From the NCBI RefSeq assembly GCF_021729145.1, contig NZ_JAJSLW010000001.1, positions 372,001 to 436,000 on the forward strand: a DNA stretch of 64,000 nucleotides, in the 5' to 3' direction. The translations under genes were made by a program, and so were the position numbers. Source of the DNA: Membranihabitans maritimus. Lineage in GTDB: Bacteria; Bacteroidota; Bacteroidia; Chitinophagales; Saprospiraceae. Positions 1 through 9,250 of this stretch are shown one piece after another; position 1 is the stretch's first letter, and every line of letters starts with the position of its first letter. The notes below the pieces were generated by a model. The model did not search any database and was not told the DNA's origin. It saw only the letters and a list, made by a program, of their open reading frames with translations.

Positions 1-1248
1 AGGGTGGAGGAAGCTCAGGGGAGTAAGGCTCCGGTTCAAAAACTTGTTGATCGAATAGCTTCAATTTTTGTACCCGTAGTGGTGGGAATAGCCATTCTTG
101 CCATGGTTCTCTGGTTTGTTTTTGGTGGAGAAAATGCTTTCAGCCACGGTTTATTGGCACTTATTACCGTACTGATCATTGCCTGTCCTTGTGCATTGGG
201 ACTGGCCACACCTACGGCAATCATGGTGGGAGTAGGAAAAGGGGCTGAGCACGGAATCTTGATTCGCGATGCAGAAAGCCTGGAAAATGCAAACAAAGTA
301 GATACCGTAATATTAGATAAAACCGGGACAATTACCGAAGGAAGACCGAAAGTCATTCGTGAATGGTGGTCTGACGAATCCAAAAAAGGGTTGTTATATC
401 TGATAGAAAACGCTTCGGAACATCCTCTGGCCAATGCCGTAACAGAGCATTTAGCTGACTTCAATGAAAAGGTCAATCAGGATATACAATTTCAAAGTAT
501 AACCGGAAAGGGTGTGAAAGCAATGGTGGGCAACCACTCCTATTTTGTAGGGAATAAACAATTGGTAGCAGATCAAAACCTGGACCTCCCGTCGAATATA
601 CAAACTGAGTTTAACCGTTGGAGCACTGAAGGACATACTGTTATTTTCTTTTTCGACTCAACCGAACTCATAGCACTTCTGGCTCTATCCGATAAAATCA
701 AGGAACATTCAAAAAAAGCAATCAATCAGCTCGAAAAGTTGGGACTTGAGGTTATCATGTTGACAGGGGATCAACCAATGGCTGCTAAAAGAATAGCTGA
801 AAAAACAAATATTACAAAATACGAAGGAGGGTTATTGCCACAACAAAAATCGGAATATATAAAACAACTTCAGCAAACCGGTAAAAAAGTAGCAATGGTA
901 GGTGACGGGATCAATGATTCCGAAGCTTTAGCACTAGCTGATGTAAGCGTCGCTATGGGCCATGGTTCGGATATAGCCATGGATGTAGCCAAAATGACTA
1001 TTGTCTCTTCAGACTTGATTTATTTACCAAAAGCCATCGATTTATCCAAAAGAACTGTCCTTACCATTAAACAAAATCTTTTCTGGGCGTTTATATATAA
1101 TATAGTGGGTATTCCAATAGCGGCCGGAATCCTTTATCCGGTTACTGGTTTTTTATTGAATCCCATGATTGCAGGAGCCGCTATGGCCATGAGTTCGGTT
1201 TCTGTAGTATTGAACAGTTTGAGACTAAAAAATTATAAATTTTCATAG
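1..1248 (+). CDS. copA: Cu+-exporting P1B-type ATPase, C-terminal part (5' end outside window)
   Basis: ATP-driven heavy-metal exporter of the inner membrane. The reading frame is open from base 1, and its first residues (RVEEAQGSKAPVQ) lie inside the protein. The N-terminal metal-binding domain and first membrane helices are therefore off the left edge, and the GTG at 4 is not a start. Visible in order: the CPC metal-site motif in a membrane helix (about residues 61-63 of the visible part), the phosphorylation motif DKTGT (about 105-109), TGD, the hinge GDGINDSEALA, and two final helices. Those helices carry YN near a proline and a MAMSSVSVVLNS segment, the residue pattern of the Cu+/Ag+ (P1B-1) subgroup. 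A strong terminator follows. Metal specificity is inferred from these motifs. The symbol is a family name. Confidence 0.93.
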   Translation, partial: RVEEAQGSKAPVQKLVDRIASIFVPVVVGIAILAMVLWFVFGGENAFSHGLLALITVLIIACPCALGLATPTAIMVGVGKGAEHGILIRDAESLENANKVDTVILDKTGTITEGRPKVIREWWSDESKKGLLYLIENASEHPLANAVTEHLADFNEKVNQDIQFQSITGKGVKAMVGNHSYFVGNKQLVADQNLDLPSNIQTEFNRWSTEGHTVIFFFDSTELIALLALSDKIKEHSKKAINQLEKLGLEVIMLTGDQPMAAKRIAEKTNITKYEGGLLPQQKSEYIKQLQQTGKKVAMVGDGINDSEALALADVSVAMGHGSDIAMDVAKMTIVSSDLIYLPKAIDLSKRTVLTIKQNLFWAFIYNIVGIPIAAGILYPVTGFLLNPMIAGAAMAMSSVSVVLNSLRLKNYKFS

Positions 1249-1257
1249 TTGGTAGTA

Positions 1258-1294
1258 AATTGGTTGCGGTCATCCTTGATCGCAGCCAATTTTT
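1258..1294 (+). terminator. Rho-independent terminator after the Cu+ ATPase gene
   Basis: A 14-bp stem pairs 1258-1271 with 1278-1291 and contains two G-T wobbles. The loop is 6 nt and the hairpin ends in TTTTT (1290-1294). It lies 10 bases after the ATPase stop codon and separates that gene from the Fic gene. Confidence 0.8.
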
Positions 1295-1330
1295 GAATAC
1301 AATCTTCAGAAAATAAAAAACACATTAATT

Positions 1331-1383
1331 TATAGCTCATAAATTCGCTATATTTGAGTTATAAATACTTATTGTATAACTCA
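1331..1383 (+). promoter_or_regulatory. Putative operator: three copies of a 9-bp repeat before the Fic gene
   Basis: TATAGCTCA (1331-1339), TGAGTTATA (1355-1363, inverted) and TATAACTCA (1375-1383) are the same 9-mer. The second and third are perfect inverted copies; the first has one change. The last copy ends on the A of the Fic ATG. The middle copy overlaps a -7-like element. The arrangement fits a transcriptional operator. Autoregulation by the winged-helix tail of the Fic protein is an inference. Confidence 0.5.
1349..1356 (+). promoter_or_regulatory. Candidate -7 element of the Fic gene promoter
   Basis: TATATTTG matches the Bacteroidota -7 consensus TAnnTTTG and would give a leader of roughly 20 nt. 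No good -33 TTG is visible at the expected distance, so this rests on one half of the promoter plus position. Confidence 0.4.
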
Positions 1384-2483
1384 TGACCTGGAACTGGCAA
1401 AAAAAAGACTGGCCTGAATTTCATTGGAATGCTGAATTATTAGCAAAATTCGAAGAAAAATTTCTGCACCAATCCGGTATTCTTATCGGTGCTTCTAGGC
1501 ATTTCAATGAAGAAGAAAAAAATATCCTTATCATAGATATCATAACTGATGAAGCGATAAAAACATCAGAAATTGAGGGAGAAATCCTCAATCGGGACAG
1601 TGTACAAGTCTCTATACGGCGGAATTTTGGTTTGGAATCCGATCATCGTCGCGTAGAACCTGCCGAACAAGGTATCGCTGACATGATGACGGACTTGTAT
1701 CAAAATTATGATGCGCCGCTCTCTCACTCCTTATTGCATCAATGGCATAAAATGATCACAAACGGACGAAACGATCTTAAAGAAATAGGTAATTACCGCA
1801 CGCATACGGATCCTATGCAAGTAGTTTCGGGTCCCATTCATCGTCCTATAGTCCATTTCGAAGCTCCTCCATCTCATCGCGTTTATAAGGAAATGGAAGA
1901 TTTTCTATCCTGGTATAGTCGAACTGCACCTGGCAAGTCCAGTACAATTCCAGCACTAACGCGAGCCGGTATTGCTCACCTGTACTTTGTCAGTATTCAC
2001 CCCTACGAAGACGGGAACGGGCGAATCGCACGGGCATTGGCGGAAAAATCCTTATCTGAATACTTAAAAAATCCAACATTGATTGCCTTATCTCAAACCA
2101 TTCAACATAGCCGGAAAAAGTATTACAACGCTTTAGAGCACAATAATAAGGACATGGAAATAACCCAATGGCTTGTATATTTTGCCCAAACGATCCTCGA
2201 TGCACAAAATCGCTCCCTTGACCTCCTCGAATTTCTGATACAAAAAACCCGTTTTTATGACCAAGCCAAAGGGAAAATGAACTTCAGACAAGAAAAAGTC
2301 GTCGCTCGAATTTTCCGGGAAGGAATGGAAGGTTTCAAAGGAGGGCTGAGTGCCGAAAATTATCTTAGCATAACCAGCACTTCCCGTGCAACCGCTACAA
2401 GGGACCTTCAGGATTTAGTTGAAAAAGGAATTTTGATCAAAACCGGTGAACTAAAAAGTACAAGATATCATTTGAATTTATAG
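1383..2483 (+). CDS. Fic family protein (class II, DUF4172-type N-terminus, winged-helix C-terminus)
   Basis: Fic enzymes usually transfer AMP from ATP to a hydroxyl side chain of a target protein. The catalytic motif HPYEDGNGRIAR is complete at residues 206-217 (His206 would be the base). A flap-like segment lies at about 150-165. The inhibitory helix motif (S/T)xxxE(G/N) is present as TSEIEG at 61-66, N-terminal to the Fic core, which is the class II arrangement where the Glu blocks productive ATP binding. The N-terminal 90 residues resemble DUF4172. The last 60 residues look like a winged helix-turn-helix (TSTSRATATRDLQDLVEKG). The length of 366 is typical. ATG is at 1383 and its upstream region carries operator-like repeats. 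The gene stands alone between a terminator and convergent ruvB. The target protein is unknown. Confidence 0.92.
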   Translation: MTWNWQKKDWPEFHWNAELLAKFEEKFLHQSGILIGASRHFNEEEKNILIIDIITDEAIKTSEIEGEILNRDSVQVSIRRNFGLESDHRRVEPAEQGIADMMTDLYQNYDAPLSHSLLHQWHKMITNGRNDLKEIGNYRTHTDPMQVVSGPIHRPIVHFEAPPSHRVYKEMEDFLSWYSRTAPGKSSTIPALTRAGIAHLYFVSIHPYEDGNGRIARALAEKSLSEYLKNPTLIALSQTIQHSRKKYYNALEHNNKDMEITQWLVYFAQTILDAQNRSLDLLEFLIQKTRFYDQAKGKMNFRQEKVVARIFREGMEGFKGGLSAENYLSITSTSRATATRDLQDLVEKGILIKTGELKSTRYHLNL

Positions 2484-2516
2484 GAAACGTAAAACCCGTC
2501 GATTTCTATATAGGAT

Positions 2517-3548
2517 TTATTCAAACAAACTCCCTCCATCGGGATTTTGTGGTTTGACTTTCCCCAGATGTTTATACGCCTTATCCAAAACCATCCTTCC
2601 ACGCGCCGTTCGCTGGATAAATCCTTCCATTATCAGATAAGGTTCATAAACTTCCTCGATAGTTCCGGCCTCTTCTCCTACTGCCGTACCGATAGAACTA
2701 ATTCCTACGGGACCGCCGTTAAATTTATCAATAATCGTGGTCAAAATCTTATTATCCATTTCATCCAGGCCATGTTCATCAACATTAAGAGCATCTAACG
2801 CTATTCTCGAAATTTGCAGGTCTACTCTACCGTTTCCTTTTATTTGGGCAAAATCACGTACCCTTCTCAACAATGCATTGGAAATCCTTGGTGTACCACG
2901 GCTCCTTCGTGCAATCTCCATAGAGCCTTCGTCATCCACTTCTATTTTCAATAGTTTAGCTGACCGTTTGACAATTCCCTGCAAAGTCTTATGATCGTAA
3001 TAATCGAGGTGGAAATTAATTCCAAAGCGCGCACGCATCGGAGCACTTATCAGACCCATTCTCGTAGTTGCTCCTACCAAAGTAAAGGGGTGAAGAGCTA
3101 TTTGAATATTTTTGGCACTGGGACCACTCTCAATCATTATATCGATTTTGTAATCTTCCATCGCTGAATACAGATACTCTTCCACCACAGTATTCAGCCT
3201 GTGAATTTCATCAATAAACAGGACATCCCCCGGATTGAGATTGGTAAGTAATCCCGCCAGATCTCCGGGTTTTTCCAGCACAGGGCCACTGGTAGATTTA
3301 AGTTCACTACCCAGTTCATTGGCAATTATATAAGCCAATGTTGTTTTACCCAGCCCCGGGGGACCATGCAAAATAACATGGTCAAGGGCTTCACCCCGTA
3401 AGTTAGCAGCAGAGATAAATACCTCCATATTCTCAACCAATTGTTTCTGCCCTGCAAAATCATTCAATTTTTCGGGTCGTAAAGCCTTGTCAATATGGTG
3501 TTCCTCCGGCGAGGAAGATTCTTTTGTCGGATCTAAATTCGGATTCAT
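2517..3548 (-). CDS. ruvB: Holliday junction branch migration ATPase RuvB
   Basis: Motor subunit of RuvAB, which drives branch migration of Holliday junctions during recombinational repair. At 343 residues it has the usual length. Walker A is GPPGLGKT (residues 62-69) and Walker B is DEIH (113-116). The sensor segment GATTRMG and the arginine-rich ARFG segment follow, then the winged-helix C-terminus with the family's GPVG and EPYL segments. The first 20 residues are polar and variable, as is normal. No ruvA or ruvC is adjacent. It converges with the Fic gene, with 33 bases between their stop codons. Confidence 0.98.
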   Translation of the reverse strand: MNPNLDPTKESSSPEEHHIDKALRPEKLNDFAGQKQLVENMEVFISAANLRGEALDHVILHGPPGLGKTTLAYIIANELGSELKSTSGPVLEKPGDLAGLLTNLNPGDVLFIDEIHRLNTVVEEYLYSAMEDYKIDIMIESGPSAKNIQIALHPFTLVGATTRMGLISAPMRARFGINFHLDYYDHKTLQGIVKRSAKLLKIEVDDEGSMEIARRSRGTPRISNALLRRVRDFAQIKGNGRVDLQISRIALDALNVDEHGLDEMDNKILTTIIDKFNGGPVGISSIGTAVGEEAGTIEEVYEPYLIMEGFIQRTARGRMVLDKAYKHLGKVKPQNPDGGSLFE

Positions 3549-3629
3549 ATCAAATCAAATATACAGTATCCATTGCTGATTTTGAACATCGTACAGCGGA
3601 TTTTAAGAATGTGGACAAAATAGAGTTAT

Positions 3630-4103
3630 TTAAATTCTCCCTTTATTATTCACCTTCCGCCAAAGGGCTACTATCAATCGCAATGACAATACAATAGCTA
3701 AAATAAAGGTAGCAACAGAAATGATAGTAAATTCAGTCTTTACATATTGGGACAAATCGCGTTTCTCATTAAGATTTAATACATATGAAAAAGAGTGTAT
3801 CCACGTAGTAGTTTCAAAAAACAGATTCACTAAACTCATCTGACGAATTATATAAATACATATTGGGATACTGGAAAAAACAAAGGGAACCATACCCCAA
3901 CCGGAATTCCCCAGTAAACTTTGAGGAAGAAAAAAAATATGGCGCAATGTCTGCACAAGAAGAAAGCCAATAATAAAATTGGGAAGCAGAAAAGGTACAG
4001 AATCAATCATTTCCCCATAATATGGAAAGATCAAGACTACCGGCACCAGGAGTGAAACCACAAGCCATAGGACCTCCATGTAAAATATATGCTTCTTACT
4101 CAT
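3630..4103 (-). CDS. Small integral membrane protein of unknown function
   Basis: A 157-residue protein with about four hydrophobic segments (roughly residues 8-28, 38-56, 66-90 and 125-147) and a basic C-terminus, so an inner-membrane protein. No family is recognised. It starts 8 bases after the stop of the BatD-like gene, which indicates co-transcription and possibly a joint role. Confidence 0.6.
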   Translation of the reverse strand: MSKKHIFYMEVLWLVVSLLVPVVLIFPYYGEMIDSVPFLLPNFIIGFLLVQTLRHIFFLPQSLLGNSGWGMVPFVFSSIPICIYIIRQMSLVNLFFETTTWIHSFSYVLNLNEKRDLSQYVKTEFTIISVATFILAIVLSLRLIVALWRKVNNKGRI

Positions 4104-4111
4104 TTAATTTT

Positions 4112-4600
4112 TTAGAACTTCCTTCTTTTTCCCCTTTGAGGAGGTTGTTCCCGTGAAGGAGGTTGGTGAATAAAAGGAGAACTTCGTTTCGTTTCTATTT
4201 GTGGGTTTTGTTTTATGTTGTCGGGATTTTCTGCAACAAAAATAACCTTTTCCACTGAAGTTATCACTTCCTCCCCATCGGCAAAAACCTGGGATGGAAT
4301 TGTATAAGTACCTTCGATATCAGGAGGTTTTAGAAAAAAGCTAACCGATTTCCTACTAAATCTTTGTCCCCCGGAGATGGACACAGAGGTAGATACATTA
4401 GGTCCCGACACTACAACGAAGTCCCCAAAATCAGGAGATTCCAGTTCCCCCTGAAAATTTTCCATTGAATATTTCAATTGAACTACATTGCCCAGAAAAA
4501 CTGTATCATAACTAAATTCAACAGAAACCGATTGCCCAGACAAAATTGACAGGTTAGTGAAAATAATAAAGGCTCCTAATAAAATTTTTATTGAATTCAT
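4112..4600 (-). CDS. Short secreted BatD-like protein
   Basis: The frame can be opened at a GTG at 4621, but the ATG at 4600 gives a clean signal peptide (MNSIKILLGAFIIFTNLS...GQ) and is preferred. The mature part begins SVSVEFSYDTVFLGNVVQL and continues with FSRKSVSFFLKP and GTYTIPS segments, which match the first beta-sandwich repeat of BatD ("oxygen tolerance") proteins. Full BatD is several hundred residues with a C-terminal membrane anchor. This protein has only one repeat, then a basic Pro/Gln/Arg-rich tail ending in RGKRRKF. No BatA, BatB, BatC or BatE genes are nearby. Family by recognition; function unknown. It may be a truncated paralogue working with the adjacent membrane protein. 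Confidence 0.65.
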   Translation of the reverse strand: MNSIKILLGAFIIFTNLSILSGQSVSVEFSYDTVFLGNVVQLKYSMENFQGELESPDFGDFVVVSGPNVSTSVSISGGQRFSRKSVSFFLKPPDIEGTYTIPSQVFADGEEVITSVEKVIFVAENPDNIKQNPQIETKRSSPFIHQPPSREQPPQRGKRRKF

Positions 4601-4705
4601 TACTCTAATATTAGTATTCACAAGTTCTCTCCAAAATTAGTGTAGTAAATTGAAATGCAGAAAAATTAAATCAAAATCTTGGCGGAAACCTTTTAACAAA
4701 ACATA

Positions 4706-5911
4706 TTATTTTTTTGACAATTCATCTCTGAAAGGTGCAAACCGCTGGACTTGATCTGTTAAGTCAGATGACTGGACAAAATATTTTAACCGTCCAAAAT
4801 AAGAAGTGAAATCTGTTGACACCACCAAGCCATTAGGTGATAACGTAAGATGATATACCAGATTTTTTGTTATATGGGGAAACAATTTAAGTAGTTCTCC
4901 GTGCTTACTCAAAATTTTTGCTTTGCACTGGTTTTGAAAACTTTTTATCCAAGGGGTATGACTGCGAAAAAATTTTTCTTGTGTATAAAACTCCTTTTTT
5001 TGCCGATCATAAATAAAAGAATAAGAATGTATTTCTGCCGGACCTGAATACTGAACGGAAAGCATGCCACTAATCACCTTGTCTGTAATAATATCCGGGT
5101 CAAACCAGATTAAATGGTTCATAGACCACCTGTTCTCACTTACATTAGACACTTCATAAGAATATATTTGTTTCTTCCAATTATTGATTTGTTCTGAAAT
5201 TTGCTCGTTGAAAACCTCATCTTCCTCCAAAAATGGAATATTTCCCATAACTACCCGAAATAAATCTACTTCCAGTAAATCATACGTTTTTACCGAAGCA
5301 CCGGGACAATACCTTCGATTGGATATTTCACTGTCAGCGATGTATACACAATCCTCTGTTATCATTTTATTTTCCCACTGCTCCTGAGAAACAACCTTAT
5401 CCCCTGTAATTACTTCCTGACCATTTTTCTCATATGTAAAAAAAACTGAACCATTCCCAGCATACTGCCTTATCTGACCGGTTTTTTTGGGAGAATTCTT
5501 CCCTGAATCAATTGAAAATTGCCTGGACTTATTCTGATTATACCAATATCCCGATAGAGCATTGTTTTCCAGTTGGATCTCCAATCTCCCGGATTCGATT
5601 TCATCTCCGTACCATTCAATAAGAGTCAGTTCATTTTCGTTAATAATCCCTCTTAGTGGTAAGTCCTCTTTAATTCCTTCTATTTCCATTAAGCCAACAA
5701 TGGAATTTTCACCTTCCAACTGCCCTAAAGTAAAATGGAGTGGGATTGAACCCGATAAGAAGGCACTATAAGTTCTTACCCACCTAAGCTTCTGATGATC
5801 ATCTAAAAGAATATTTAATTGTAATGAACCGGATTGGCCTTCTAACAAAGTACTTGTTATTAAAATCACCCCTAAAGGCAAAATACATTTATTTACAAAA
5901 GAAATTCCCAC
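4706..5911 (-). CDS. Secreted protein of unknown function
   Basis: 401 residues from a GTG start, with an N-terminal hydrophobic signal ending near residue 25 (STLLEGQSG). The mature part is a mix of beta-rich segments. Residues 30-120 have short strands of the kind seen where small periplasmic beta-barrel domains report on ligand or hydrolysis products. Nothing resembling a catalytic motif was found. No ATG is available near the start. It stands alone between the BatD-like gene and the DUF5107 gene and is probably periplasmic or outer-membrane associated. Confidence 0.6.
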   Translation of the reverse strand: MGISFVNKCILPLGVILITSTLLEGQSGSLQLNILLDDHQKLRWVRTYSAFLSGSIPLHFTLGQLEGENSIVGLMEIEGIKEDLPLRGIINENELTLIEWYGDEIESGRLEIQLENNALSGYWYNQNKSRQFSIDSGKNSPKKTGQIRQYAGNGSVFFTYEKNGQEVITGDKVVSQEQWENKMITEDCVYIADSEISNRRYCPGASVKTYDLLEVDLFRVVMGNIPFLEEDEVFNEQISEQINNWKKQIYSYEVSNVSENRWSMNHLIWFDPDIITDKVISGMLSVQYSGPAEIHSYSFIYDRQKKEFYTQEKFFRSHTPWIKSFQNQCKAKILSKHGELLKLFPHITKNLVYHLTLSPNGLVVSTDFTSYFGRLKYFVQSSDLTDQVQRFAPFRDELSKK

Positions 5912-6000
5912 GTTCTAATTACAATTATTGTTTTGTCCCTTAAAGTCAAAGATAGAAATATTTAACAAATTAAAAATTATTATAATACAATATAACCAAT

Positions 6001-8910
6001 TCAATAAGGCGTTGTGCGCACATTGGCTACCATAAACCTGGAAAGGATTTCCTCTTTCAATCCCTCAACCGCACGGAGTGGTACACTCTTTCCATTTATT
6101 TTATCTTGAATCCATAAAGCTATTTTACCTTCCCAATTGTTATTAATTATTTCCGGGAAAGGTTTTCCCACTCCCAGTCTTTTAGGCCACAACCTCGACA
6201 ATTCAATAGCATTACCTGCCATTTCATATGCCTCTTCATTCAGATACTTCAGGGATTTTAATAAGTGTACAGCCCTGTATAATCTTCTTCCCTCAAAAGC
6301 ACCTTCATAAGGCAAAATATGGATTTTCTGTAAATAGGTTTCCGCCCTTTCAAGCTCTCCTAAAATCATTAACAATTCAATAGTTTTCATCCCAATTTTA
6401 TAATCTGATGGATGTTTCTTGTAATATTCTTCTGCAACATGTAACGCCTTTTCAAATTGCTGCTGATTCTTATATATTTTAATTATTTCATTAATAACCC
6501 TCCACGAGTCATTATCCAATTCATATGCCTTTTCCATATCAGCAAGCGCTCCTTCTAAAGAAGGTTGATAGGAAGATCGCAATTGATAAAAAGGGCTATA
6601 TCCCGTGTCATCCTTTATTGAGAGGAATATATCACGAGCTGCAATATGATTTCCTTTGCTTGCTTGCAATACACCCAAATAATACCTGGGTTTCCAATTC
6701 TTGGTCACCCCGTTAATTTGTTCCAGCATGGAAGCAGATTCTACCCTAAATGGAAAAACAAGCTCCGGACTTCCTTTTTCTGCAAGGGAAATCAATTCAT
6801 CATAATCTGTTTGGCCATAAGCCAAATGCGCCTTCCAAAACTCAATCAAATTATGTTTTGGTGCATATTCCAAAACTTTTTGGGCTCTCTCAATTTCAAG
6901 AATATTATAATAGTGGATGGCTAGTTCCAAATACGTCTCAGCAGGTAATTCACTTCTAATTAAACTTTGAAAAGCTGAAAGATCCCTTTCTTCACCGGAG
7001 ATATAAAATTTTTCAAACCTTAAAAAGTGATTGAGGGGATCAATTCCCAGAATTCTCCTCTCCACCTCTTCATTTTTCAAGTTCAATTTGGCGTTCAATA
7101 AGTGTTGTAATTCCCAGGCACGCAAATACGTATCCCCCTCACTCAGACATTTTAAATTATAGGTTCTTGCTTTCTCCCACTGCTTACTTTTATAATAATA
7201 TTTAGCCAATTGAAACCATGATTCTTTGCGAAACGATTCCGATAGCGAAGCAACCTGCCATCCATCCCTTGCATCATTCTCTTTTCCAAGTTTATCTGCA
7301 GCTAGAGCATAATAATAATTTGCTTCAGGGTGATACGTATCTATACTGAGCGCAAACCTGGCATTATCATAAGCCCTTTGATAGTTCATTTTCCGGTACT
7401 CCAACTTGGCTAATTCCACTCGAGTCGGAATAAAAAAAGAGTCGAGTTCAAATGAATTTCTCAAATGATTCTCTGCTTTACTATATTGACGAAAGCGAGC
7501 TGCGTCCCTACCCAATAAATATTGACCATAAGAAGATTCTTCATCAAATCCATCGGCTATCCTTACTGGTCGATCGATTATCTGGTCATCCAATGGTTCA
7601 AAAACAGTAGAACCAATGACAACTCGGCCAATCCCCTGGTCGGCCTTCATCCCGATCTCAAATATTTCTAAAGGTTCGACATTAATATTTTCAGCATACA
7701 ACACATTCCCTTCCTTATCGAAAAATGTAATTGTATCTTGAATAAACTCGACCCCCATGCCTTTTAGGATAATCATATTTCCGGAGGTATTAACATCAAT
7801 TACCATTCTCTCGTCTGCATAACTTATGGCTTCCAGCCCCTGGAAAGGATACCACATTTCTGTCCAGGAATCACTCTGCATTGGTTGGAATCCTAATTGC
7901 TTGAAAGGAGTGGAACTACTGGAAAAACCATTTTGATTAAATAGCCTCCCACTCTGAATCTCTACATACTGACCGGCATTATCCGTCAATAAATCCTCCC
8001 ATATTTGTCCAGCTTCAGATAATGCCCATAGAAACACTTTCTTACCAATTTTATCGTCTCTTTCCGCGACATGGATCATTCCGTAAGCCCCATCTCCGTA
8101 CAGTGTGCCAAAATAATTGGTTGTTTTGCCTAAGATGTGGAAGGATTTGGATCCTCCAAAATCATTTTCTTTATATTTTGAATAATCCCGGTCTTTGGCT
8201 TCACTCAAAGGCCATGAATGACTTCTGCCATCATGACCTATATAATGCGTGCCCGGATCAATAAAAGTCAAATCACTCTGTGCTTTTACAGCCAGGTTCA
8301 TCCAATGATAGTAAGGTTGCTCTATATCTGTCGAATTATACCAATTAACATTGGTCTCAAAGAAAGCCTTGTCCTTTGGCAATCGAATTTCAACTGTCCA
8401 ATAAGTCCGGGTCATTAAATCCAAATGGCTGATGTGACAGCTAACACTACCATCACTATTTTCTTCAATAATATAATCTACAGGTGTTGCTACAGAAGGA
8501 GTATGCCCTATGATTCCAAAATTCATTTCCAGACCACCACTGGTCCACGCCCCGCGCATAGCAATATCACGAAATTTAACTACATCATTTTCGTAAATAA
8601 ATGGCCTCTCATTTATCTTATCATACGCTGACCAGACTTTCCCTCCAATCTCCGGAAATATTTCAACTCGAATGAAATCATTTTCCAATTCCACAATTTT
8701 CCATTCCTCCAATATGGGTTTATCCGTAAATCCATCATACCGAAAAAACGGATAGCACTTTTCAAAGTCGGGAATGGGATTCGGATCTGAAAAAGGATAA
8801 GTCAAAATCTCCCTTTGATATTCTTTAATTATAGCATTGTTTTGACCAATACCTATTATTGCATAACCTGATATTAGCACAAAAAACAATATCTTTAGCC
8901 AAGACTGCAT
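6001..8910 (-). CDS. Secreted DUF5107 domain protein with C-terminal TPR repeats
   Basis: 969 residues from an ATG at 8910, with a signal peptide over about residues 1-22. Residues about 35-400 are recognisable as DUF5107, a mutarotase-like beta-sandwich: IFPEIGGKVWSAYDKI, RGAWTSGGLEMNFG, YYHWMNLAVKA and SWTEMWYPFQG segments. Residues about 440-950 are helical with repeated TPR-like units (for example HLRNSFELDSFFIP, ARFALSIDTYHPEANYYYA). Proteins of this architecture occur in Bacteroidota and other polysaccharide users and are thought to act on carbohydrate, but I know of no proven reaction. It has no operon partner; the gaps on both sides are AT-rich. Aromatic and His/Glu residues around WMN and MNFG would be the place to look for a sugar site. 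Confidence 0.8.
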   Translation of the reverse strand: MQSWLKILFFVLISGYAIIGIGQNNAIIKEYQREILTYPFSDPNPIPDFEKCYPFFRYDGFTDKPILEEWKIVELENDFIRVEIFPEIGGKVWSAYDKINERPFIYENDVVKFRDIAMRGAWTSGGLEMNFGIIGHTPSVATPVDYIIEENSDGSVSCHISHLDLMTRTYWTVEIRLPKDKAFFETNVNWYNSTDIEQPYYHWMNLAVKAQSDLTFIDPGTHYIGHDGRSHSWPLSEAKDRDYSKYKENDFGGSKSFHILGKTTNYFGTLYGDGAYGMIHVAERDDKIGKKVFLWALSEAGQIWEDLLTDNAGQYVEIQSGRLFNQNGFSSSSTPFKQLGFQPMQSDSWTEMWYPFQGLEAISYADERMVIDVNTSGNMIILKGMGVEFIQDTITFFDKEGNVLYAENINVEPLEIFEIGMKADQGIGRVVIGSTVFEPLDDQIIDRPVRIADGFDEESSYGQYLLGRDAARFRQYSKAENHLRNSFELDSFFIPTRVELAKLEYRKMNYQRAYDNARFALSIDTYHPEANYYYALAADKLGKENDARDGWQVASLSESFRKESWFQLAKYYYKSKQWEKARTYNLKCLSEGDTYLRAWELQHLLNAKLNLKNEEVERRILGIDPLNHFLRFEKFYISGEERDLSAFQSLIRSELPAETYLELAIHYYNILEIERAQKVLEYAPKHNLIEFWKAHLAYGQTDYDELISLAEKGSPELVFPFRVESASMLEQINGVTKNWKPRYYLGVLQASKGNHIAARDIFLSIKDDTGYSPFYQLRSSYQPSLEGALADMEKAYELDNDSWRVINEIIKIYKNQQQFEKALHVAEEYYKKHPSDYKIGMKTIELLMILGELERAETYLQKIHILPYEGAFEGRRLYRAVHLLKSLKYLNEEAYEMAGNAIELSRLWPKRLGVGKPFPEIINNNWEGKIALWIQDKINGKSVPLRAVEGLKEEILSRFMVANVRTTPY

Positions 8911-9250
8911 AATTCCTTTTTTCTTTTAAATTAAATGGTTACTCCTTCACATATACAATATATCTTAAAATATTGAAACAGGTGGAGAAATACCGCTCTA
9001 AAAATGGTGTGAATCAAGCTACTATATTAGAAACTCTAGGTATTTATATCCCCATTTCCTGAGATTTAAACTTGAAAATTATCGTTTCAATACCGTCACC
9101 TTACCGAGGTGTAAAAATCAAAAGATTGGGCTACCGGGAATAAACAAAATGCAAAAACATTACTTATTTGAAACTATCAGATAGCCCATATAAGTACAAA
9201 TAAAGTATTTACGTCGATTAATTTCGTACCCCATCATCACCTAATTAATA
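8911..9250. other. Intergenic region (340 bp)
   Basis: No coding potential seen. A small hairpin CACCT/AGGTG lies at 9097-9111. GGGCTA (9128-9133) could pair with TAGCCC (9182-9187) across a long loop. Neither is followed by a convincing T-run on the strand of the flanking genes. Confidence 0.4.

Noticed and set aside
9097-9111. Hairpin CACCT/AGGTG as a terminator of the AsnB-like gene
   Set aside because: The stem is only 5 bp and has no T-run on the minus strand.
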